Shown here piece by piece: positions 33,201 to 45,891 of a stretch of 64,000 nt of DNA. The stretch covers positions 98,572,997 to 98,636,996 of the forward strand of contig NC_052506.1 of assembly GCF_014356525.2 (NCBI RefSeq). The letters run 5' to 3'. The position numbers were made by a program, and so were the translations under genes. Positions within the stretch are counted from its first letter, which is position 1. Each line of letters starts with the position of its first letter. Source of the DNA: Nilaparvata lugens (lineage: Eukaryota; Arthropoda; Insecta; Hemiptera; Delphacidae). Under the pieces are notes generated by a model. It was given only the letters and a program-made list of their open reading frames with translations. It had not been told where the DNA came from and did not search any database.

Positions 33201-33368
33201 TTTTAATAAACAAAGGGGGGAAAAGCATTGACTAGAGATTATTCCATCACCTATGTATAATATAGAGTATTCGTATTATGAAAGTCCCTAGAGTATGATA
33301 TAAGTCATTTTACCTATTTTGGTAGAATTTTATTCCTGTATTGAAAGAACGTCTATTTTTAATTTTTT
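33201..33368. other. Short non-coding spacer
   Basis: No feature recognised between the LINE remnant and the next repeat. Confidence 0.4.
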
Positions 33369-34216
<848 letters not shown>

Positions 34217-34445
34217 TAATTTTCTTAGAAAGGGTTTGAAGCTTTAATTATTATGCAACTTATAAAAACATTCATTAGTTTCATTATTGAAAGAAGTAAT
34301 TATTATTATCAGCGTTTTTTTTGCTTTGTTATGTTTTTATTATTTATTAATGCAGTGTATAGCCTAGATGTACAAAGTGGATAGTTTTGTTTTGATTTTA
34401 TATTTTTCAAAGATTAATACTAGGTACCGTACTTGTAATAGTAAC

Positions 34446-34512
34446 GTTTTTCGGAGGAGACGATAAGTCGTCGGTCCGACTACCTAAAAGGTATTCGTGA
34501 TCTCTCATCATC
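34446..34512 (+). repeat. Body fragment of a tRNA-derived SINE (copy B)
   Basis: Counterpart of 145-210, with the same CGATAAGTCGTCGGTCC core. No tRNA head. Confidence 0.5.
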
Positions 34513-35890
34513 ATCCCTCTCACTCATTACCCACGCACAAGCCTAAGAGCTTATGTGGATATCACCCTCAGTATTATTACCGTATTATTAAATAGAACTA
34601 TGACGTACTTAATATATTGCTATGACGTTGACAAATTTTCTTTGTTCAAATTTTTAATTTGTGAGTAGAAGCGTGTTCACTCACACTTGATTATTTCTAT
34701 TTAGGTACTCATTTATTTCATTTTGGTATCATTTATCAGTATCTTTAAATATTGAAACAGTTTGAGATATCAATGTGCGGGTTTCGCCATAAATTTTCTT
34801 TTGAAATTCTGTATCGAAATCATGACTGTATCGCACGACCAGATGTTCCCATTTGAAAAAATGAAGTTGGATTCAAATCAATAAGCTGAATTCGAAATGA
34901 AGTTGGATTCATATGAAGGATCCAAGATTGCGGACAAAAGTTTTGAAGCGAAAGAAAGTAGTTTTTTCAATTCGAATAGGATCTCCATGGAACCTTCTGT
35001 TATATCATACTTGTAAAAGAAATATTTAGCTGTTTCCATAATAATTCTCACCAACTCTGTATAATTACAAGTCTGCGGATTTCAGAGATCAATACAACAG
35101 TTCGTGAGCGAGTTCTCCAACCCAGGAGGTTACTGCTAGTTTATTAGTGTCGTGTTGGAGTTATCATTCAGCCACATTGACGCTCTGTCTACCCGAAAGT
35201 TTCTCAGTATTTTGTTAAAAAATGTGTACATAAAGACATAAATATAGTTAATTGAGAATTGTGTTAATTCGAATTAAAATATGATCGAGTTTATCAATAA
35301 CCCGGCTGACGGCTTCGGCTATGCCTACAGAACGTTTTTTACTTTGTAATTTGTGTGCAGAGAGGAAAATATACTGCGAGAATGATTTTTTAATTTTGTT
35401 TCTTTTTAACTAGGTACCTTTTTGAGTTGCATAATTTTCATTTTCTGTTGTTATATTTTAAAAGTGCATATAAAGTTCTAGCCTATTCTATTCTATTAAC
35501 TTTTTAAATATTTGAGGGTTTACATCTATTAAGATATAACTTATTAGCAAAAAAAAATTTGATTAACTTGAAGACATTATTAACATTTTGAATAGAATGA
35601 GGACTATTTCATAATTTCTTGTGGAATTATTATTTATAGCATTTGGCATATAAATTCTTTATTTATTTTATTTATAGGCTATTCATTTCTCTTGATTTTT
35701 ATTGTTCTCTCTATTACTCTATTTATTTAGCTATATTTTAACAATTTCGCAGGTGTTCCAATAATTATTTTGATAGGAATTCCTTCAAATAAATCCTTAC
35801 ACAGTTGACTAAAGCAGTTTGGAGGTGTAGCATATAGTAAGTATACATGCAATCTTCAGAAAAAAATTGAGTGAAAACTTTGGTACCTAC
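34513..35890. other. Intron downstream of exon 3B
   Basis: AT-rich. Holds a single copy (about 34704-35690) of the 974-bp unit that is doubled in copy A. No coding signal. Confidence 0.5.
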
Positions 35891-36142
35891 CTTTTTGATC
35901 AACGACAAATATGCCATAACTGTTCTGCTGGCGTTGCAGGAATGGATGCAAGTGCCTCAGCAGAGCTCTGAGATGCTCATCTCGGTCGTGGCAAGGAACT
36001 ATTATAGCTATATGATGTCTTGCCGTGCAATTGTTGGGCTGCCAAGAGCCTCCCAAGGCTGGCAGTGCTTCAACCATTTTCAGTTCATCCTCCACATTGG
36101 AAATAGATTCTGGTATAACATGCGTTGGTTTGAATTCTCCTC
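35891..36142 (-). CDS. B4GALT-like exon 3, copy B: start of catalytic domain
   Basis: Same 252-nt exon as 2582-2833, with the same donor AAAG|GTAGGT and identical protein, including GGSWQPNNCTARHH, P-C-H-D-R in place of the usual PFRxR/PYRxR, HPFLQRQ and YGIFVVDQ. Here the next exon is visible (30559-30745), and the joined phase is correct. Residues about 97-180 of the predicted copy B protein. The preceding intron carries the 6.9-kb Jockey LINE in antisense orientation to the gene. Confidence 0.9.
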
Positions 36143-36548
36143 CTTCAATAATGAAACATTACTGTGTTGTGTATCCATGCTTTTCCACTATTAATCTCAA
36201 ATTTGATAAAAACACACTTTCGAGGGGATAAAGTTTCCACAGCCCGAAGATGACCCATAATAGGTCGCAACATCGTCACTGCAAAAAAGTAAGCTTTTCA
36301 CTTCGAAAGCGTGTTTTTTTAATTCATTGAAACATTAATTCAGATTATTTCCAAATATTATATCCCAATGTACCTAGAATACATATAGAAATAGAAATGT
36401 ATTCTAGGTAGGTACATTGTTATAGCCTATATTTTATAAGACATTATTCTATATCCTAGCTTATGACGTGTGATAAATTTATCAAAGAATAATAATATTT
36501 CAAAGTAGTCTATTCCTCATTACGAGTTGAAAAATGATTCTTGGTATT
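36143..36548. other. Intron 2 (copy B), exon-proximal part
   Basis: Matches 2834-3239 of copy A, including the hairpin (about 36365-36419). Ends at the Jockey target site. Confidence 0.6.
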
Positions 36549-36559
36549 AGTATTGCAGC

Positions 36560-36595
36560 TCAGTATTGCGCTAGAACTCGTAGAGAACGGACGTA
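36560..36595 (+). promoter_or_regulatory. Internal Pol II promoter of the Jockey LINE: Inr plus DPE
   Basis: TCAGTA at 36560-36565 fits the arthropod initiator, with the A at 36562 as +1. GGACG lies at exactly +28 to +32 (36589-36593) and fits the downstream promoter element RGWYV. The T of the initiator is supplied by the target site. No TATA box. This is the known promoter layout of Jockey-type LINEs. Confidence 0.75.
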
Positions 36596-36822
36596 TAGTG
36601 GAGTAGTAATAGTGTAGTGTAGAAGTAGTGAGTCAGCAGTTGTTTGTTCGCGATTAAAAGTGGAACAAAAATATTGCATCGAGTATCGGTCGTCAACCGC
36701 GGTATTTTATGCAAGCAAAGCGACCTGCTTTTCGCGGCGGTAATATAGCTCCGTTCGCGTTTCCGTGTGCGTGAGTGTTGATTACGAGTGCTGTTTGAAA
36801 TGTATGGTAGCGAAATCGCACT

Positions 36823-37877
36823 ATGTCCGACTTAGTGAAGCCACCAAGTTTTCCTGCATCAGAGCAAGAAGAAAGGGAAGCCACTAACGAGAGCATGGAC
36901 ACCAACAACATGGCAAATACACCAGAGATCCAGTGTTCACCGGATCAATACATAAAAGCAAATAAACTCAAATCTTCAGCCGAGCAGGTACTTTTCATCG
37001 CCTGGAAGGAATCTGATGAGAAGAGGAAGGAGCTAGAGAGAAGCAACGCCGAACTCTTGCAAAAAATGCAGGATTTGGAAAAAAGATTTCTCAATATTGA
37101 GATAAAGATCCATAGCCCACAGCCTACTAGCTCAGCAGCCGAGAACTACTCGACAAATGAAGAAGAATTGGCTAAAGAAACTGAATGGATCAGAACTCAT
37201 ACTAAGCGGGCTACCAAGAAGAGGAAGCTTAGCACCCCATCGCCAGAAATCAAAAATGAGTCTGCAAAAAAGAAGCAACAAAATTTGAATAATAAAATCA
37301 CTCCTGTGGAAAAACCAATCAGTGAGGAGGAGAAGAGGAAGAAGAAAGAAATGCCACCACCGCCAATCATTGTGGATGGTATTAAGAATCTGAATGTACT
37401 TCTTACGAGTTTGAAAAAAGTGTCACCAGCTGACAAATTTAGGATTAAACTGTTAAGTAAAGAAACATTTAAAGTAAATGCAGTTGATTCGGAAACTTAT
37501 CGGAATATTACCAGAGAATTGATTAAAGATGGGCTCAACTGGCACTCCTATGAAGATAAACCAAGTCGAGACCAATAAGAGTGATGATTAAAAAGCTTCA
37601 TCACTCTTGTAGTACAGAAATGATTCTGGAAGATTTGAAAGTAAGAGGATTGAAAGTTCTAGAAGTTGTAAACAAGCTGAGGTGGAAGACAAGAGAACCA
37701 TTAGATATGTTCATGGTATCATTCAGCGCGGAAGAAGATATAAAAACAGTATTTGAATTGAAAAATATACTTGGCTGTAGAGTGGAAGTTGAAGCATTGA
37801 AGAAGGCCAATCTGATACCGCAATGCAAACGTTGCCAAGCATACGCCACACTCAAAAATATTGTAACAAGGAGCCTA
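36823..37877 (+). pseudogene. Jockey LINE ORF1 (Gag-like), first part
   Basis: Starts MSDLVKPPSFPASEQEER at 36823. It has a charged coiled-coil-like and Lys-rich region (to about residue 170), then a Pre_C2HC-type domain (IKNLNVLLTSLKK... NWHSYEDKP; RVMIKKLHHSCSTEMI), then the start of the zinc knuckles (CKRCQAY). Single-base breaks occur near 37565 (after KPSRD) and near 37832 (TAC|GCC, where a lost G disrupts the first CX2CX4HX4C). The frame is then split by the inverted-repeat transposon at 37878. ORF1 proteins bind LINE RNA. Confidence 0.85.
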
Positions 37878-40175
37878 TAGTCCAGGCGCTGGCTTACATT
37901 GAGCATACATGAGAGAGGCAGAGAATTTGACTTCGGATTATTGTTAGGGGGTCTTTAGTGTATATGAAACTCGATGTCGTCACGTCCCAGGGTGGTCGAC
38001 AGATTGGGGGGAGGGGGGTAAGTTGTAAAAAACGCGCGCTTATAAAATCGCCTGTCCTGCAGTTACTATTCATAGTACAGCTTTGACTTTTTTCTCAATA
38101 TTATGTACTTATAACTGGCTTTCAATGTGGTCCTCTACATTTTTGCGATAAACCGCATAGTTTTTCCGCAAAAAAATAAAATATCTCGAAAAATGTATTT
38201 TTTTATTATGGACTTTTTGTTATTTCTTGAATATTTAAGTCGTTAGCCGACTTAGAGGAAAAGGTTCCCAATAAACGTTGTAGGCCGTTTCTTCCTGAAT
38301 TCAATGATATATATAAGGCTTTCCTAAAATGGCTGATACTATATAAATAAATCTTAGTATGTTGACATCATTATGGGATATCACTGGAGATTGTGAAGAA
38401 AGACATCGAAGGAAGTAAAACAAGAATAATGAGAGATAAGAATGATATCCAGGAGCATAACCTTCTCACGAGAACATTACATTTTTCTTCATGACTCTGA
38501 TGGACAACAGAATCTGCATAATGTTATCAATGGTCTGGAAGCAAGTGAAGAAGTGTGTGATTCTCTTTTGAATGTATAAAGAAATAGTTATTCGGTCTTC
38601 AACGATTTTTATCTGAGCATAGTTGTGGCAAATTGTACGAGTAAAAGTGTATTCTCACCTATAAAAAGAAACAGAGTTCTGTCATTCTCCACGATGCAAT
38701 CAAACAAAAAATCCTAGTCTTAGTTCATTCTAGAACAAAAAGATCTGATCTCTGTATTTTTACTAGGTAGCTGTTTAAATATAATTCAGCATTGAAGTTT
38801 TAGTGCAGTATGCATTTCTACAATAACCGCAATCTCTGTCAACATCTGATGGATATTTGAAAAAAACGCTTAATCTCACTTGGCCCATGAAATAATTACA
38901 GTAGTGGAACTAGTTGTGGATTTGACTAGATCCTTAAATATCGTTGACAAATTCGCATAATGATGACATGGCTCTCCTGAATTCAACTCCTACTTCACTT
39001 TTCAAAACTTTCAATACGCTGCAAGATTATGGAAACTGTGATGAGAAGAGTTATGAAAATTCTCAATGAAGATGGAGTGATACAGGTGGACATAGTTTTT
39101 CATGTCTATAGTCTAAATTCAAAAAAAGGTAGTGAACATACTAGAAGCAGCAGAGTAAAAGAATCACTCCAATAATATGCTCTCCAAACCATCGAGACTT
39201 GATTTTTAAATCTGTGGCAGAGATTTATTAATGTAACATGCAATAATCTATAAAGGAATAATCCATACGTTAGCTACGTGCAGGTATACATCCATTCATT
39301 CATTTGTGGATGGAATTATAAATCATATAAATATGTTTGGGAAAGATTAACAGGCATGGCCCAAAACTATTACAACTATGGGAACTATGGGAACATTCTA
39401 TTCCCAAATTTTGATACTGAATAACTTGTTACCATTTCAAACAGTCATTTCTTAGTTTCCTTGCAGAATGAGATGAAGTTTGTAATTTTGACCATAATTT
39501 GTATATTATGATGAGAATTATCAATTATTGAGGCTTGAGAGTTGAAAAATCGTGTTCAGCGACCGAAAATACATAAGATAGCGTTTCTGAAATACATAAT
39601 TTGAAAGCATAGAATAGTAGGAGCGATGCGATAGACAGGCCACTACGCGCATTAATCATGGGGGAGGACCGCGCCGCAGCGTAACAGTGCTACTTATCCC
39701 CCTCCCACCGCCGCATCTATGATCGTAACCCCCAAACTATATATATCATTGAATTCAGGAAGAAACGGCCTACAACGTTTATTGGGAACCTTTTCCTCTA
39801 AGTCGACTAACGACTTAAATATTCAAGAAATAACAAAAAGTCCATAATAAAAAAATACATTTTTCGAGATATTTTATTTTTTTGCGGAAAAACTATGCGG
39901 TTTATCGCAAAAATGTAGAGGACCACATTGAAAGCCAGTTATAAGTACATAATATTGAGAAAAAAGTCAAAGCTGTACTATGAATAGTAACTGCAGGACA
40001 GGCGATTTTATAAGCGCGCGTTTTTTACAACTTACCCCCCTCCCACCAATCTGTCGACCACCCTGGGACGTGACGACATCGAGTTTCATATACACTAAAG
40101 ACCCCCTAACAATAATTCGAAGTCAAATTCTCTGCCTCTCTCATGTATGCTCAATGTAAGCCAGCGCCTGGACTA
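37878..40175. mobile_element. 2.3-kb transposon with ~440-bp inverted repeats, nested in Jockey ORF1
   Basis: Ends TAGTCCAGGCGCTGG...CCAGCGCCTGGACTA. The inverted arms (about 37878-38320 and 39736-40175) are nearly perfect. Flanked by a 3-bp duplication CTA (37875-37877, 40176-40178). Removing it restores the zinc-knuckle reading GAG-CCT-AGG-TGT. The ~1.4-kb centre (38321-39735) is AT-rich with no open frame worth naming, so it is non-autonomous. A 3-bp duplication is compatible with PIF/Harbinger, Zator or Academ types; the superfamily is unresolved. A G-rich run (GGGGGGAGGGGGG type) lies in each arm. Confidence 0.92.
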
Positions 40176-40633
40176 CTAGGTGTGTTAAGTGTGCAGGTAA
40201 ACACCAAACAAAGGAATGTTCGAAACCCAACGATGCTCTACCAAAATGTATTCATTGCGGTGAAGCACATCCAGCCAGCTGTCGAGGTTGCACTGTTGCA
40301 ATCGAATTGCAAAAAATCAGGAATTCTACTAAAACAAAAACTATTGCAGATTCACGAAAGAAAATCATTCAAAATATCCCACCAAGAATCACGGAAAATA
40401 CAGAAGCTCACAATCCAAACAATGGTAGTGCAGTTAAGAAATTGACTTTCGCCCAGATTGTCTCAAAAGAAAATAGATCGAAATTGGAAGAGCCAAAAAG
40501 TGAAGTGGAAGAAGGCACCAATAATATTTTGCAGCTAATCTTGGCAAAACTGGATAGACAAGAGCAAATAATCACCTCTCTACAATCTAAATTTCAGAAG
40601 TTAGAACAGAGTAGACTACTGAAATTCAAATGA
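40176..40633 (+). pseudogene. Jockey LINE ORF1, zinc knuckles and C-terminus
   Basis: Continuation after the nested transposon. CVKCAGKHQTKEC and CIHCGEAHPASCRGC are the second and third CCHC-type knuckles of Jockey ORF1. Then a linker and a C-terminal coiled coil (LTFAQIVSKE; LILAKLDRQEQIITSLQSK). It ends at TGA 40631-40633, which overlaps the ORF2 ATG as ATGA. Confidence 0.85.
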
Positions 40634-43287
40634 TTCATTCACTAAAAATAATGGAATGGATTTTTACAACGGCAACAGGAGTTAGAAGTAGTTCTAGACA
40701 TAGAAAAAATAGATATATGTCTTATATCTGAAACTCACTTTACAAATCAATCGTTTATCAAATTCAAAGGCTTTAAGATCTATCATGCTTTACATCCCAG
40801 CAATGTCGCGAGGGGTGGGAGTGCCATCATTATCAGAGACAATCTACAACATCATGAAGAAGTGAAACATGAAAGTGATAGAATTCAATTGATAGGTGTA
40901 GCAGTTCAAGCAGTAAATTATAACTTTGTTGTTGCAGCTATTTACTGTCCTCCCATATATTCCATCAGAAGAGAGGAGAATTCGACATTGCTTGATATGT
41001 TAGGAGAAAAATTCATTCTTGGTGGTGATTTCAATGCAAAGCACGCGCATTGGGGATCGCGCTTAACAACTCACAAGGGAAGACAGCTCTTCGAAGCAAT
41101 GAAAGAGATGAGGTGTGAAGCTCTTTCAACTGGTAAACCAACCTACTGGCCCACCGATACGAGGAAAATCCCAGATCTCATAGATTTCTTCCTGACAAAA
41201 AATATATCAGTTAATTATTTGCATTTAGAGGATAGTTTCGACCTTAATTCCGACCACTCCCCCATCATTATGACTCTGAGTGATTCAATTCTACGGAAGG
41301 AAAATACTTGTCCAGCGTTAGCAAATAGCCGCACTGATTGGGATGGCTTCCAACAGATGCTGGAGGAAAGAATAGAATTGAACTCACCATTAAGGAACGA
41401 AGAACATAATATTGATCGGGAGTTGGAGAAGTTTGTGACTGATATCCAACAGGCAGCATGGTGTAATACCCCACAAATCAGAAGAAGAACCACTGGAAAT
41501 AATCACCCTGCGGAAATCAGAGAATTGATTGTTGAAAAACGAAGAGCTAGAAGGAGATGGCAGCAATCACGTTCCCCCCAAGACAAAAGAGTTTTGAACA
41601 ATTTAACTCAAGAACTAAGGCGAGAGATTCAATGTATCAAGGAAGAATCAATTAATAGTTACTTGAGAAACTTGACAGCAGAATTCAGCACGGACTACTC
41701 ACTCTGGAAGGCAGCTAAAAAAATAAAACGAACCATTCAACAATCTCCTCCTCTCAGAAAGCAGGACAGACAATGGGCGAGGAGTAGTGATGAAAAGGCA
41801 CAGACATTTGCGGATCATCTTGTAAACGTTTTCCAGCCAATCAACTCAGGTGAAGACGAAACTTTAGAAGCGGATGAGAATATCTTACAGCCGAATCAAG
41901 AAATAATGCGTGTCACAGTAGAAGAAGTGAAAAGAGAAATAAGAAATCTGAATAACAAAAAACCCCTGGATTTGACATGATAACCGGCTCAGTCCTCAAA
42001 CACCTACCAAGGAAAGCAATAGTGAAATTAACAAAAATTTTGAATGCTTCTTTCAGACTAAAATTCGTACCAGGAATATGGAAAGTAGCAGAGGTTATAA
42101 TGCTACTGAAGCCAGGTAAAGAGCCACATGAAGTATCATCATATAGGCCAATATCATTGTTACCGGTCCTATCCAAGTTGTTTGAAAGGATTTTACTTAG
42201 TAGGCTAAAACCAATAATTGAGAGACAGCACATACTTCCAAATCATCAATTTGGCTTCAGAGTGAAACACTCAACAATAGATCAAGTGCATCGGATTATA
42301 AATGTAATAGAGAAGTGCTTAGAAGAGAAAAAAATTTGCTCAGCAGCTTTCCTTGATATAGGGCAAGCTTTTGATAAAGTATGGCATGAAGGTCTCATTT
42401 TCAAGCTCATAAAAGTGCTACCAAAGCAATATACAGATATATTACAATCCTATCTCACTGACAGATACTTTAGGGTCAGGCATGAAAGTTCATATTCTGA
42501 TTTGAAGGAAATTAAAGCAGGAGTTCCTCAAGGCAGTGTTCTGGGACCAGTTCTTTACCTACTCTATACCAGCGATATTCCCAGCCTTGATGAGAATACT
42601 ACAGCAACATTTGCAGACGACACAGCCATATTATCAGTAGACAGTAATATACATATTGCAACAGAGAAACTACAGAGATCCATCAACAAAATTCAAGATT
42701 GGACTAGAAAGTGGAGAATGAAATTGAATGAAACAAAGTCGATTCACATCAATTTTACCAATAAGAAGGACCTGCCCATACCAATAACTATCAACAACCA
42801 AGTTGTACCATATGCTAATGATGCCAAGTATCTAGGTATGACCTTGGACGCAAAGCTTCAATGGAAGGCCCATGTCAAGAAGAAGAGAGAAGAGCTTGGA
42901 ATAAAATATAAAAAGCTGTATTGGCTGATCGGAAGAAACTCTGTCCTTTCAATCCGAAACAAAGTACTTCTGTACAAACAGATATTAAAGCCAGTATGGA
43001 CGTATGGTATACAACTTTGGAGGTGTACCAAAGAAAGCAACATCAATATCATTCAACGTTTTCAAAACAAAGTGCTAAGGAACATTGTGGATGCTCCTTG
43101 GTATGTCAGGAACAGCGATCTTCATAGAGACCTTCACGTCGATCTGGTATCCACCGAGATCCAGAGGCATGCGGAGAGGCACGAGGGGCGACTGCACCAA
43201 CATGACAACGTCGAGGCGATCCAGCTGCTAGACAATGGAGGGTTGGTGCGGAGGCTCAAAAGGAGGAAACCGTTTGAACTAGTGTAG
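40630..43287 (+). pseudogene. Jockey LINE ORF2: endonuclease and reverse transcriptase
   Basis: The ATG at 40630 overlaps the ORF1 stop (ATGA), the usual reinitiation arrangement. The endonuclease part has WNGFLQRQQELEV, SETHF, GGDFNAKHAHWG and SDHSPI. The RT has SYRPISLLPVLSKLFERIL, LDIGQAFDKVWH, GVPQGSVLGPVLY and FADDTAIL, all catalytic residues present. The Jockey C-terminus is RFQNKVLRNIVDAPWYV. Frame breaks lie near 40651 and near 41963 (AAAAAACCCC run). Both are single small indels, so the element is dead as written, or only mis-assembled. The enzyme would nick the target and prime cDNA from it. Confidence 0.93.
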
Positions 43288-43520
43288 TGCTTGTTCAAGT
43301 AGTGTCCAGTGAAAGAGCAAAGCAGTGATTGAGTGAATCTAGCTTCTATAGTGCAGTCAATAAGTGAACATATTAATTAAACAATAGCAGTAAGAGTTTC
43401 TAATGAGAAATTCACTGTTCAATTTTTCAAGTAGTAATTTAGGATAGAAAAAATTAGCTCATTAGTCTTTAGACTAGATGGCTATAGTATTGACCAATAG
43501 AAAAAAAAAGTATTGCAGCT

Positions 43521-43733
43521 AGACGACTAGCAATACAACAATAGCTTAAAACATTTACTGGATAAGCTACAACTATTGCTATTATTTGTCTAGCTGTAAA
43601 TTATTGTTTAATCTGTTTACACTGTATGATTCAATATTGATAACCTACTGTTCAATTATACTGTTTTTATAGAAAGTAGTCTTCATCAGCTTCTACATGA
43701 AAAAAATTGGTTGGATTAATTGGATTTACTTAC
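43521..43733. other. Intron 2 (copy B), upstream part
   Basis: Matches 3252-3464 of copy A, including the remainder of the small palindrome. Confidence 0.6.
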
Positions 43734-44015
43734 TCAAATGTGGTGAAACAAGGGGACAAAGACCCTTTTCATTGGAGCTTGAAACATTCCCATTCTTTGC
43801 CGAAAGATTATGATCACCAAAGGTTCCAGTGGCTATGGTTTCCTCATTTCCATTGATGCTTCCATTTGAGTATTGATGATCAATAATAAATATCTGCTGA
43901 TGCACAATCGTAGTTTTCAAGTAGATGTAATAAAGAAGGACACATCCAGCCAACAGAATTAGGACTGATCTAACCAGAAGAGATTTTCGAGAGAATGCTG
44001 AGAAACGTTTATTCA
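43734..44015 (-). CDS. B4GALT-like exon 2, copy B: type II anchor and stem
   Basis: 282 nt, six fewer than copy A (loss of residues S-K in the stem), with the same acceptor and donor. Basic tail, membrane anchor (VLILLAGCVLLYYIYL), stem with NGS and NVS sequons, and a GLCPLVSPHL end. Differences from copy A: A-P to V-L in the anchor, I to T just after it, and L to S in the stem. All are amino-acid changing, while exon 3 is unchanged. Splices to exon 3B across the intron holding the Jockey LINE. Confidence 0.86.
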
Positions 44016-44565
44016 CTGAAACAAAGAAAAATATCACAGGTTAAAATATGCAATTTATTGAAATTTGGATGTTTTGAATTGAAGGTAAATCAACAAAACA
44101 TTTGATAATGGTAAAATAGATAGGAAACGTTGGGGCTGAAAAAAAATTTCTTCAATCATATATTAGTTTTGTACTGATAAAATGTTTTTGTTCAAGGTCT
44201 AAAGTGGAAATAATATGCACAACATTCTCAGAAATATTTCCATGAACTAAATTTATAGAGAGATGTAATGGATTAACTATTTTGAAAAAAATGTTCTGCA
44301 CTACCTTTTCGATATGCAACCTACACTGTTTAGGGAATCAACATAAATTTGACACAAGCAACTAAGAAGTAGGTCTATAATATAGGAACATTAATGATTT
44401 TAAAATACCTATACATTTTAAATTTATTGGTAGCTCGAAGTTCGATTTTTATCCAGTAATCCAACTCAGTTTCAAATAAGAATCAGACTTTAAAAATATA
44501 TAAGTATAATATAGATAAATAAAGTATAAATGTCTTAAGAATGAATAAAATCTTATCAGACTCAC
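44016..44565 (-). other. Intron 1 of B4GALT-like gene, copy B
   Basis: AT-rich, matches 3753-4295. No other feature recognised. Confidence 0.6.
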
Positions 44566-44569
44566 CCAT
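44566..44569 (-). CDS. B4GALT-like exon 1, copy B: start codon only
   Basis: Minus strand GAAAATGG|GTGAGTC as in copy A. Gives M-V-N-K-R with exon 2. Confidence 0.7.
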
Positions 44570-44984
44570 TTTCAATGCTGAGACTCAATCCGGAATCAGT
44601 GGTGCTGTGTAGGATCATCAGAACAAAACCGACTAATCCGAAAAAATATGAGTTGGTTTATAATGTGTTTGCAAAGTATCCAGTTATGAGTGTGCTATAT
44701 AAGTTGACGTTTGAAATTTTACAATTTAAATGAATCAAACAAAAAGGCATCAGCTACTCTCTCTGAATTTTAACATATATGTACAGTGAACGATACTGTA
44801 GTTAATGTGTTCAGAAATAAACTATGATTTGAATAGTGTGGAACCGAATAATCCATCCTCATTATCATAAGCGTCATTGACGAATCAATGTGAATAGAAG
44901 ATTAGATAGCTTCAGATACATGTGGCATAAATTGATCGGTGTTTTCTAGGCCTATTATGTGTATGCAGCAAGAAGCCGCAAAGG
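44570..44984. other. 5' flank of B4GALT-like gene, copy B
   Basis: Matches 4300-4715 of copy A. No promoter motif assigned. Confidence 0.4.
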
Positions 44985-44993
44985 ATTACCTAT

Positions 44994-45481
44994 TCTTCTT
45001 CTTAAGGTGCCTGTCCGTTTCGAACGTTGGCGATCATATTGGCTATGATGACTTTGTTAGTTGCGCTCCGGAACAATTGAATGGAGGTTTTTCCAAACCA
45101 GGCTCTCAGGTTGGCCAGCCAGGATATTCTTCTTCGACCTGGGGCTCTCCTGCCTTCTATTTTGCCCTGCAGTATGGTCTGCAATAGCTCATATCTGCCC
45201 CTATTGCGCATTATGTGGCCCAAGTATTGCAACTTCCTGAATTTTATGATGTTAACCAGTTCTGGGGCCATATTCATCCTCCTCAACACCTCCTGATTGG
45301 TAATTCTATCAGTCCATGGTATCCTCAGGATTCTCCTATACAGCCATAACTCAAATGCTTGGAGCTTTGCTACTGTGCTTTGCTTTAGAGTCCATGATTC
45401 AACACCATACAACAGTACTGAATACACATAGCACTTCAGTAATCGAATCTTCGTATGCAAGGTGAGGTCATGGCTCTTGGT
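44994..45481 (-). mobile_element. 5'-truncated RTE-like LINE tail (copy B only)
   Basis: 488 bp flanked by a 9-bp duplication ATTACCTAT (44985-44993, 45482-45490); copy A has the empty site near 4715. The minus strand encodes an RT C-terminus, 45460-45002: IRLLKCYVYSVLLYGVESWT, LYRRILRIPWTDRITNQE, KLQYLGHIMRN. The 3' tail is (AAG)n. It lies about 430 bp upstream of the copy B start codon, in the same orientation as the gene. Confidence 0.92.
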
Positions 45482-45490
45482 ATTACCTAT

Positions 45491-45891
45491 AGGAATACCT
45501 ATATAAGGAATACCTATAGGTATAGGTAGGTATAGTATTCCAAATAGACTTCGTTTGAAGCACTAAATATGATTGTCTCATTTTTCGTTTCTTGAACTAT
45601 TAAATATAGGCCTATTATTGACTCGGTCACAATTTCAATTTAGAAGGATTATAATATCCAATATTTTTCAACAAGGTACTATCAGAGACAAGCAATATAA
45701 CTCATGCTTATAAGAGATATGAAGGTATAATATATTGTGAGGCAATTTAGTTGTAGTATACAAATTAGTTGTATTGTGATCTAGAACACCATTGCGGATA
45801 TTAGCAGCGTCTTCATAGAACCCAATATTATTTACACAAAAAAAGGAAATAATTTGATTGATTGAATAATGAAACCTTGGTAGGTAGATAC
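45491..45891. other. Upstream flank, copy B
   Basis: Matches 4723-5115. Short CCTATAGG-type repeats, otherwise featureless. Confidence 0.4.

Larger units (their letters stand above)
36561..43508 (+). mobile_element. Jockey-clade LINE, near full length (copy B only)
   Basis: Flanked by a 12-bp target duplication AGTATTGCAGCT (36549-36560 and 43509-43520) that is single in copy A (3240-3251). It starts CAGTATTGCG, has a ~260-bp leader, an ORF1 with zinc knuckles, an overlapping ORF2 with endonuclease and reverse transcriptase, and ends in an A-rich tail after CCAATAG. About 4.65 kb without the transposon nested in ORF1 (37878-40175). The C-terminal region (RFQNKVLRNIVDAPWYV) and the zinc knuckles place it in the Jockey clade. 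At least four single-base frame breaks. Confidence 0.95.

Noticed and set aside
36693..36911. Minus-strand frame at the Jockey 5' end
   Set aside because: Shadow of the Jockey leader and ORF1 start.
38321..39735. Transposase in the core of the inverted-repeat element nested in Jockey ORF1
   Set aside because: No open frame of useful length on either strand and no motif I can name.
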